DNA of 20,861 bases from a virus. Position numbers and translations under genes: made by a program. The notes beneath the pieces are model-generated. The model made no database searches and was not told where the DNA came from. It saw nothing but the letters and a program-made list of their open reading frames with translations. The stretch covers positions 1 through 20,861 of IMG/VR virus record IMGVR_UViG_3300033143_000944; one strand, written 5' to 3'. This document shows, piece by piece, positions 15,137 to 20,861 of the stretch; the first letter of the stretch is position 1, and each line of letters starts with the position of its first letter.

Positions 15137-18100
15137 ATCCTCGTACTCCTCTTGTTATAGTTGCCCTCTAATGATATAGAGTTAATTCTGAATCCACTAG
15201 AGTCAAGACTCTTTATGTTTAATCTAATGTTCTTACTATTACCATATATCATTGGTTTTCTACCAACAGTATATTCACCTTTAATTATTCTAGTTGTATC
15301 TCTAGCTATATCGTTTACTTCTAAGTAGAATGAACTACCAGCTTCTGAGTTTATCTGAGCAGTCTTGAATGCAAGATGACCTCTAGTTAAACTATCTCCA
15401 CCACTCTTAAGAACCCACTCTCCTAAACCAACATCAACTGGAATCAATGAGCCAATATCTTTAGTATTATACACTATATCCCAATCAGTAAAAGTCCAAT
15501 TAGTTAATTCAAAAGCAAATGTACCATTAAATAAAACATTACTATCTGGGGTATCTACAAATGAAGCCTTAAATCCACCTAGGATTTGACCATCAACATC
15601 ATTCTCTGTATAAGATATAGAAGTTATTTCTTCTGCTGCATTCAGTGGTATATTTATACCATTAGTATCTGATGTATATGTATCAAGGTTTGTAACAACC
15701 TCTAAGCCATAGTCAGTTGACGAAGTCAATGCTTCAATTCTTATATCAGAAGTTATCTTCTGTTCAGTTGCCAAGGAAACAACAGATGATGTAGCAGTAG
15801 ACACTATATGGTTCATATCTTCAGTATCATCAACTAGCTCACTAGCATCAACGAAGTATCCATTATAGTCTTGTGGATGTATAGCTTGAACTTCAAAGTT
15901 ATCAGTTGAAACTAAATCCTCTGGAGAACTATACCATATTCCACTACTAACCCATAGCTTATCACTATCCCATATACCATCACCTAGTACCCAGTCAGTA
16001 ACTGCTGATGCTTGGTTTCTGTTGATAAGTATGTTAAGGTTTTTACCTAAGCTAAATGCTCCATATATATCACCATTGTAAGTCCATCTAAACCATGCTG
16101 CTTGAACTCTCTCTTTACCACTATCAAGAAACTTATACACATAGAGTGTATCTCTCTCTGTTCTGTTTGATAAGAATAACATATTATTTATAGAGCTTCC
16201 AGATAGTCTAGTAACATCTGCTGGTATATAACTTTCAATATGACTAGATATATCCATAGCTTCACTTACTCTGCCATTACCATCTACGAAGTACTGCATT
16301 ACTGCTGTATAGTTTCCTCTCTTAGCACAAAAGAAAACCTTATCATTCATAAAGATAGGTCTAACATTCTTGTTCATTTCATATGCTGATGTTTGACTTA
16401 TCTGAACAGACTTAGGACTTAAGATGTTACCACCCTCTAGTTTAAACTGAGCCTTATCAGAGAATAACATCAGACTATCTTCTAAGTATGTAGAATACTC
16501 TAACTGTATAGCTTTAGTTGTATCTACTGTAGTATCAATTCTATCACTATCCAATAGAGTAGCAACAGTAGTTCTAAAGAAGTTACCATACTGTCCTACC
16601 TCAGACATGATTACTGTTCTCTCTGTTATAAATCCAAGTCTATTCTTAAAGAAGAATATATCTTTAATAGAAGGACTAGCTACAGTATCTGACTTAACAA
16701 AGCTAGGAGTTGGATTAGTTAAATCATCACCAACCTTCTTGCTATCCCATCCATCATAAGCCTTAAGAGTAAACGTATCGTCTGAGTTACGAACCAATAT
16801 ATGTGGCATAGTATCAGCAAGTATGTTTGGCTTAGTATCATTACTCATACTCTCAGTCCATCTACCAGACTTATATATCAGCCAGAATGTAGTCTCAGCA
16901 TTATCTCTTGAACCAGTTACCGCAACTAGACTTCCTTCAAACCCTAAGTTCTTAGGTAAATCTCCAGATGCCTGTACTGACTTAGCCCAACCAAAACTAG
17001 CTTGACCACCAAAACTATCATTAGTCTGACATGACTCCATATCTGCTGAATCAGCTGTAATCTCTATAACTGAACCAACAGCAATAGCTGAGAAGTTAGC
17101 ATCAGCATCTATAGCAGAAGCTAAAGCAGTAGCTGCTCCATCTGTAGTAGTGCTTGATGTGCTTACACTCTTAGTGTTTCCATCAACATCCTTAACAGTA
17201 GCATAGTATGTATATGCACTAGATGGATTAGAAGCTTTAACCCAGATGAATCCTTGTTTCAGATATATACTAGGAGGAGTATATACTGTCTCAATCTGGT
17301 CTGAGTATGTTATACCACTATAGTAATTAGCTTCAGTAGATGCTTGGCTTAAAGTATATCCATCTCCAGTAGACAATGTTTGCATAGATATACTAAACGT
17401 TACTGCAACTGTGTTACCATCAGTTCTCTTAATATTAATATCCAAGCCATTATTAGATGTAAATACTGAATATGTCTTAGCTGGTAAAGCAGCTGTTATC
17501 TTATTGACTAAGTCCAACTTCCAACTAGCATACGTATAAGTAGCATACACTGGTATTCGTGGAGCATCTTGGTCAATATATCCATATTGATTTAATGGAT
17601 AGTCATACCTAACAATCTTATCATGGTTAAACGGAGTCATCTTTATCGTAATACCATCAACTATAATAGTAGTTGTTGACCCACCATAGTGATAACTTAT
17701 CCCACTTTTATTAGTAGACCAATCGTATGTTATTTTCTTATATTGATTAGTAGGTGAATATGACGTTCTTGCTCCACCAACAGTGAAGTCAACTGGCTGT
17801 ATTAAGTTAATAGCAGCATAGTAAACAGAGATATCATCAGTAGTACCTTCTTCAGTATCCCCTATAGTAAAGTTATCCATCTCTGGTATAGCAGTCTTAT
17901 TAGATATAAACGTAGTATCCTTAATAGTAGTTGCACTATATCCATTCAGCCCAGCAAAAGGGAATAGATACTCTTCAGCACTACCTTCATAGCTAAGTCC
18001 TGAACCATCTTTATACACACTGCCATTAACTACATCTATAATCTCTAAACCATTATCATTTATATTTACAGAATACTTCTCTTCATTATCACCAGACAAT

Positions 18101-18315
18101 CCTCTATCATACTCATATGTGAACATATCTTCTTGGTACGTAATAGTATTACTAAGCTCTAGCTTCTCTGTTGGGTTTCTCTTCAATAAACCATTGTTCA
18201 CAGTAGGATAAGCATTAACAGAAGACTCTACCTGAGTCTCTAGTCTATGCTCGGCACTCTGTTGGTTCACACCATTGTAAAGTGATTGCTTATGATTCTC
18301 TACTAGCTTACCCAT
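15133..18315 (-). CDS. Tail tubular protein B (T7 gp12-like nozzle protein)
   Basis: A 1060-residue protein that should form the hexameric tail nozzle below the gp11-like ring. The N-terminal signature is present: YNGVNQQSAEHRLETQVESS (residues 13-32) followed by VNAYPTVNNGLLKRNPTE, equivalent to the 'GVSQQP..RLPGQ...N.YPS...GL.RRPPT' start of the family. The C terminus ends ISLEGNYNKRSTRI, matching the conserved 'EG.Y..RSRR' ending. T7 gp12 has 794 residues, so about 270 are extra. Part of the surplus lies in a repeat-like beta region (about 360-470) and part before the C terminus (about 925-1030, containing NVLFNGTFAFELTNWTFTDW), which looks like an inserted carbohydrate-binding-type jelly roll. 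It starts two bases after tail tubular protein A and overlaps the fibre start by four bases. Confidence 0.92.
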   Translation of the reverse strand: MGKLVENHKQSLYNGVNQQSAEHRLETQVESSVNAYPTVNNGLLKRNPTEKLELSNTITYQEDMFTYEYDRGLSGDNEEKYSVNINDNGLEIIDVVNGSVYKDGSGLSYEGSAEEYLFPFAGLNGYSATTIKDTTFISNKTAIPEMDNFTIGDTEEGTTDDISVYYAAINLIQPVDFTVGGARTSYSPTNQYKKITYDWSTNKSGISYHYGGSTTTIIVDGITIKMTPFNHDKIVRYDYPLNQYGYIDQDAPRIPVYATYTYASWKLDLVNKITAALPAKTYSVFTSNNGLDINIKRTDGNTVAVTFSISMQTLSTGDGYTLSQASTEANYYSGITYSDQIETVYTPPSIYLKQGFIWVKASNPSSAYTYYATVKDVDGNTKSVSTSSTTTDGAATALASAIDADANFSAIAVGSVIEITADSADMESCQTNDSFGGQASFGWAKSVQASGDLPKNLGFEGSLVAVTGSRDNAETTFWLIYKSGRWTESMSNDTKPNILADTMPHILVRNSDDTFTLKAYDGWDSKKVGDDLTNPTPSFVKSDTVASPSIKDIFFFKNRLGFITERTVIMSEVGQYGNFFRTTVATLLDSDRIDTTVDTTKAIQLEYSTYLEDSLMLFSDKAQFKLEGGNILSPKSVQISQTSAYEMNKNVRPIFMNDKVFFCAKRGNYTAVMQYFVDGNGRVSEAMDISSHIESYIPADVTRLSGSSINNMLFLSNRTERDTLYVYKFLDSGKERVQAAWFRWTYNGDIYGAFSLGKNLNILINRNQASAVTDWVLGDGIWDSDKLWVSSGIWYSSPEDLVSTDNFEVQAIHPQDYNGYFVDASELVDDTEDMNHIVSTATSSVVSLATEQKITSDIRIEALTSSTDYGLEVVTNLDTYTSDTNGINIPLNAAEEITSISYTENDVDGQILGGFKASFVDTPDSNVLFNGTFAFELTNWTFTDWDIVYNTKDIGSLIPVDVGLGEWVLKSGGDSLTRGHLAFKTAQINSEAGSSFYLEVNDIARDTTRIIKGEYTVGRKPMIYGNSKNIRLNIKSLDSSGFRINSISLEGNYNKRSTRI

Positions 18316-18317
18316 TG

Positions 18318-18899
18318 TTAGCCTCTATTAATATCATGTGATGGACTTAGCATATTAGCATTAGACGTATCTGCTTCGCTTCTTCTAGCTTCCATATAAG
18401 CATCTCTCTCATCTTCCTGTGTGAATCCATGTTGTGTTGCATCAGCTCCAAGTGTTCTATCTCTAAATCTCTTAGCTGCTTTAAGTGTAATGTATTGTCT
18501 GATACCTTGTGGTAAATCATTGAAAGCTAAATCCCATATAACCTTAACAGTTTGTGGTTCTTCAAATCTAGTAGACTGAGCTTTCTTACTATACAAGAAA
18601 TGACTTCTAATTATAAGATTACTATCACTAGATGAGATTCTTAGTATGTTAGATGGTATAGCTATGTATCCACTAATGTCTGGAACTAAAGTAAAATTCT
18701 CATCAGTGTTAACATCCCACTCACTATCTAGCACTTCTCTTTTAACTTGAATCAAATCCTTTCTAGCTCTTACAGCTTCAAGTACATCATCAATATCATC
18801 ATCAGTTTCTAGGTCATCTTCACCTATAGTATTTAGCATAGTGTTTACAGCACCAAGCAACATCTTTGTCGGGTCATCATTAAATTCATTGAAAGCCAT
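18318..18899 (-). CDS. Tail tubular protein A (T7 gp11-like adaptor)
   Basis: A 193-residue protein, almost the same length as T7 gp11 (196), which forms the dodecameric ring between portal and nozzle. The N-terminal region (MLLGAVNTMLNTIGEDDLET and the following acidic helix with RARKDLIQVKREV) matches the family pattern of 'N..L..IGE.P' followed by a helix that packs against the portal. The middle has the typical NFTLVPDISGYIAIPSNIL strand pair, and the C-terminal region has LPQGIRQYITLKAAKRFRDR, the conserved helix of the family. The start is set by AAGGAG five bases upstream. It precedes tail tubular protein B by two bases. Confidence 0.93.
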   Translation of the reverse strand: MAFNEFNDDPTKMLLGAVNTMLNTIGEDDLETDDDIDDVLEAVRARKDLIQVKREVLDSEWDVNTDENFTLVPDISGYIAIPSNILRISSSDSNLIIRSHFLYSKKAQSTRFEEPQTVKVIWDLAFNDLPQGIRQYITLKAAKRFRDRTLGADATQHGFTQEDERDAYMEARRSEADTSNANMLSPSHDINRG

Positions 18900-18914
18900 G
18901 TAAACTCCTTAATG

Positions 18915-18950
18915 GTGGCACACAGATGGGAGAAGCATCATATGTACCAC
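18915..18950 (-). promoter_or_regulatory. RNA hairpin just upstream of tail tubular protein A
   Basis: The only intergenic space over 50 bases in the late unit (18900-18963) contains an inverted repeat: arms 18915-18922 and 18943-18950, eight base pairs including one G-U that pairs only in the minus-strand RNA, extendable to ten with a second G-U. The loop is 16-20 bases. No U tract follows, so it is not a standard terminator; an RNA processing site or a stabilising hairpin is more plausible. It lies where T7 has a terminator, between capsid and tail genes. Confidence 0.45.
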
Positions 18951-18963
18951 GATAAAAAGTCTG

Positions 18964-19908
18964 TTATGAAAGTATAACGTTCTGCAAAGCAGTTGATGTT
19001 ACACTGTCACAATTTCCACCAATATTAAAAGCTTCACCAACTATCATATCAACAACTAAAGTTGTATCATCATAGCTCATGTAGTCTGCTGTTACAGCAA
19101 GTGTATCAGCTATTGGTTCTAAACTAATATAGTCAGCAGTCACATCTAGTCCGTTAGCTACAGCAACATCATTGCTAGTGTAGGTAGCAGTTACAGCTAA
19201 AGTATCAAGCGGAGCTGTTCCAAACGTAACCACACCAGTAGCTAGTACAACTGTATACTCTGTTGAAGATACTTTAACACCATCAACAAAGACTGTTAAG
19301 CCAGAATCACCAGCTGGATAAACTGTTTGACTAGCACCACTAAGTAATGGTATGTTGTTACAAGTAAAGTCAACCTCTATACCATCACCAGTACCTATAT
19401 CATCATCTGTATGAGTAGTTTCAACTAGGTCAAAAGTTACTACACCAGTAGCTAATACAACAGAGTAACCAGTCTTAGGATACTCTACAGCATCAACATA
19501 AACAGTTAAGTCTTCATCACTAAGTAATGGAGTATTATTACAAGTAAACTCATCTTCAGTACCATCACCAGTACCCAGTGCATCAGCAGTATTATCAGTT
19601 GGGACTGTATCAATAGTAACAACACCAGTAGACAATACTACACTATGATATTCTTTGTCAAGTTCTTCACCATCAACATAAACAACTAATTCATCAGCGC
19701 TAACCAATGGAGTGTTGTTACAAGTAAACTCAGTCTTTGCTCCATTACCAGTACCTATAGCATCAGCAGCATATCTGGTTGGTACAGCATCATAGTTAAA
19801 AGTGACTTCACCAGCATCAATAGCTCTGATTTGCTTTTTAACTCCGAGGGGAGTAGCCGAAGCTACCCCGATGAAACTACCAGCATTTATTTCAAATAGA
19901 CAGCTCAT
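18964..19908 (-). CDS. Repeat-containing beta-rich protein, candidate head decoration protein
   Basis: A 314-residue acidic protein between the major capsid gene and tail tubular protein A. I chose ATG at 19908 over the adjacent GTG at 19911, because AAGGGG at 19915-19920 is six bases from the ATG and only three from the GTG. After a 45-residue leader come three tandem repeats of 60, 60 and 70 residues, each with the pattern GTGDG...FTCNN.PLLS...L.VYVD......Y.VVLATGVVTF. The third carries a ten-residue insertion. The rest has three short copies of a (T/G)L(A/D)VTA(D/T)Y strand. Each repeat keeps one cysteine in FTCNN. The fold is probably a string of small beta sandwiches. Position suggests a head decoration, head fibre or capsid accessory protein. 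I do not recognise a named family, and a non-virion role cannot be excluded. Confidence 0.7.
   Translation of the reverse strand: MSCLFEINAGSFIGVASATPLGVKKQIRAIDAGEVTFNYDAVPTRYAADAIGTGNGAKTEFTCNNTPLVSADELVVYVDGEELDKEYHSVVLSTGVVTIDTVPTDNTADALGTGDGTEDEFTCNNTPLLSDEDLTVYVDAVEYPKTGYSVVLATGVVTFDLVETTHTDDDIGTGDGIEVDFTCNNIPLLSGASQTVYPAGDSGLTVFVDGVKVSSTEYTVVLATGVVTFGTAPLDTLAVTATYTSNDVAVANGLDVTADYISLEPIADTLAVTADYMSYDDTTLVVDMIVGEAFNIGGNCDSVTSTALQNVILS
19207..19776 (-). repeat. Three tandem 180-210 bp repeats within the decoration-like gene
   Basis: Units at 19597-19776, 19417-19596 and 19207-19416 encode 60, 60 and 70 residues. Conserved elements in each are GTG(N/D)G, FTCNN followed by PL(L/V)S, (V/T)(Y/F)VD and VVL(A/S)TGVVT. 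The third unit has an extra ten residues (ASQTVYPAGD). DNA identity is visible in the segments coding for FTCNN and for VVLATGVVT, consistent with duplication followed by divergence. Confidence 0.9.
19841..19869 (-). promoter_or_regulatory. UUCG-tetraloop hairpin with an overlapping alternative stem
   Basis: In the minus-strand RNA, GGGGTAGC-TTCG-GCTACTCCCC (19848-19869) forms an eight-pair stem with one bulged base and a C(UUCG)G loop, the exceptionally stable tetraloop. A second stem, ACTCC-CCTC-GGAGT (19841-19854), uses part of the same bases, so the two are mutually exclusive. Both lie inside codons 13-23 of the decoration-like gene, about 50 bases after the capsid stop. No U tract follows, so simple termination is not supported. 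Stabilisation of the capsid message or control of downstream expression is possible. Confidence 0.45.
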
Positions 19909-19914
19909 CACTTA

Positions 19915-19920
19915 CCCCTT
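19915..19920 (-). promoter_or_regulatory. Ribosome binding site that decides the 19908 start
   Basis: AAGGGG overlaps the last two bases of the capsid TAA stop and is six bases from ATG (19908), three from GTG (19911). An in-frame TAA lies directly before the GTG, so no earlier start and no frameshift fusion with the capsid protein is possible. Confidence 0.7.
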
Positions 19921-20845
19921 ATACGTTTTTAAGTGCAGCAGCAGATTGACAACGTAATGCAGCCATACCATTTGAGAAGTAAGACTGGATACGTTTAGCA
20001 TCTAGGAAGTCATCATCATCAATGATTTTAGTTTTTAAATCCCATAGGATAGCTGCACCAGCTGCTTCCATACCATACACTAAACCAATAATACCAGCAG
20101 TTGTTGTCATGTTGTTAGTTTGAATAATCTTAACACCACCAACTTCATAAGCAACACCTGAATCAAAACCACCGTTACCGTTAGTCCAATCAGTATTTAC
20201 CGCTCTATCAGACTGAACTACATAAGAATAGTTAGTAGGAGAAAGTGCAACATAAAGCTCACCGAAATCGTCATTAGAACGAATTGCAGCAGCAGCAGCA
20301 TAGATTGATTCAGCAATAGCATTACCATGTGCAGCAGCAGTAGAACCAGCAGCAACTCCGCCTGGAAGTGCAGTATTAACTACAACTGTACCATCACCAT
20401 TTCCAACTAAACCAGTAGTAGTAGTAGCTGCTTCAATAGCTGCAACTGCTTTACGGTCAATAGCATTTAGCATTTTAGACTCAATTTGTCTACCTTGCAT
20501 TTCCATAACACCCCAGTTAGTAACTGCTTCATCCCAACCATCAACTCTACGAGCTGTGTATTGTGGTCTGTCAAAGTTAATAACAATCTCATCTTGAGTA
20601 CCATCAGAAACATTAATCTGTGTACCAGCTGTTGCATAAGATGCTACATCAGTATCATCAATATCTTCTTTGCCTTCGATAATATAACGAAGTCCAGTAC
20701 CACCAGTACCTGATTGTTGATAAATAGTATTAAAGATTACTGTAGGTCTTTTTAAAGCCTCTAGTACTCCAGCATGAATGTCTCTTGTAAGTGTGTCTGT
20801 TGTGTCTGAACCCACTAATGGGTCTGTAGCTCCTGTGAAAGCCAT
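19919..20845 (-). CDS. Major capsid protein (T7 gp10-like, HK97 fold)
   Basis: A 308-residue protein (T7 gp10A has 345). Recognisable elements: an N-terminal region with TRDIHAGVLEALKRPTVIFN (N-arm), a strand pair with IVINFDRPQYTARRVDGWDE, a long helix with GRQIESKMLNAIDRKAVAAI (the spine-helix-like region), GELYVALSPTNYSYVVQSDR (equivalent to the 'V.SP..Y..LVQ.....N.D' motif in T7-like capsids), AYEVGGVKIIQTNNM (the 'V.GF.I..TN..P' motif) and an ending FSNGMAALRCQSAAAL typical of the family. Codons differ from neighbouring genes, with more GGT and AAC, as often seen in the most highly expressed phage gene. AAAGGA precedes the ATG. The scaffold and portal genes should lie just outside the right edge. 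Confidence 0.92.
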   Translation of the reverse strand: MAFTGATDPLVGSDTTDTLTRDIHAGVLEALKRPTVIFNTIYQQSGTGGTGLRYIIEGKEDIDDTDVASYATAGTQINVSDGTQDEIVINFDRPQYTARRVDGWDEAVTNWGVMEMQGRQIESKMLNAIDRKAVAAIEAATTTTGLVGNGDGTVVVNTALPGGVAAGSTAAAHGNAIAESIYAAAAAIRSNDDFGELYVALSPTNYSYVVQSDRAVNTDWTNGNGGFDSGVAYEVGGVKIIQTNNMTTTAGIIGLVYGMEAAGAAILWDLKTKIIDDDDFLDAKRIQSYFSNGMAALRCQSAAALKNV

Positions 20846-20861
20846 AATATATCCTTTGCTC

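Noticed and set aside
901-17005. Many plus-strand open frames of 60-166 codons across the region
   Set aside because: They lie antisense to well-supported minus-strand genes, have low-complexity Ser/Leu/Ile-rich translations expected from the complement of these codons, and lack consistent ribosome sites.
19906-19930. T7 10B-like programmed frameshift extending the capsid protein into the next gene
   Set aside because: The next frame has an in-frame TAA just before its GTG/ATG, a -1 shift would add only about five residues, and no canonical slippery heptamer is present (T-AAA-AAC).
1-20861. tRNA genes, integrase, attachment sites or insertion sequences
   Set aside because: No cloverleaf-like intergenic sequence, recombinase motif, transposase or flanking duplication was seen; gaps between genes are nearly all under 50 bases.
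1-20861. T7-type phage RNA polymerase promoters
   Set aside because: No recurring 18-23-base motif was found in the short intergenic gaps; similar gap sequences reflect only shared AAGGA-type ribosome sites.

Overview
The window is the late (virion morphogenesis, lysis and packaging) module of a short-tailed, T7-like bacteriophage (podovirus). The evidence is a complete series of T7-type structural genes: an HK97-fold major capsid protein, tail tubular proteins A and B, three internal virion (ejectosome) proteins in T7 order, and small and large terminase subunits. The DNA is AT-rich (roughly 36-38 % GC by eye), uses AGA, CTA and ATA codons heavily, and is packed with genes that abut or overlap by 1, 4 or 11 bases. 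T7-type tail tubes and ejection proteins, and fibre domains common in marine phages, suggest a Gram-negative and probably aquatic host. No RNA polymerase, DNA polymerase, integrase or tRNA is present here, so subfamily and host cannot be fixed.

All complete genes lie on the minus strand, so transcription runs from right to left. In that order: (1) head, 20845-18964: the major capsid protein and a repeat-containing protein with three beta-type repeats, a candidate head decoration protein. (2) Tail tube, 18899-15133: tail tubular protein A, then an enlarged tail tubular protein B. (3) Adhesion, 15136-11154: a 1192-residue modular tail fibre with ten decapeptide repeats near its N terminus, and a small gene resembling those that follow fibre genes in other phages. 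(4) Lysis cassette, 11154-9752: a tiny cysteine-rich membrane protein with a CC-x2-HD motif, a holin-like protein, a single-span membrane protein and an M15-family endolysin. (5) A 353-residue fibre- or appendage-like protein, 9728-8667. (6) Ejectosome, 8656-2079: proteins in the positions of T7 gp14, gp15 and gp16. (7) Packaging, 2073-135: TerS and TerL. At the left edge the 3' end of a plus-strand gene converges on terL, and the two stop codons share one CTAG.

The order is T7-like except that the fibre and lysis genes sit between the tail tube genes and the ejectosome genes; in T7 they follow the ejectosome genes. The most unusual whole-window signal is that I find no GATC at all in 20.9 kb, although dozens are expected. 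GGCC is also missing, while CTAG, with the same base composition as GATC, is common. This points to strong past selection by restriction enzymes. The other observations that stand out are the small CC-x2-HD protein in the lysis cassette, a repeat-built protein next to the capsid, and two structured RNA elements flanking that gene.
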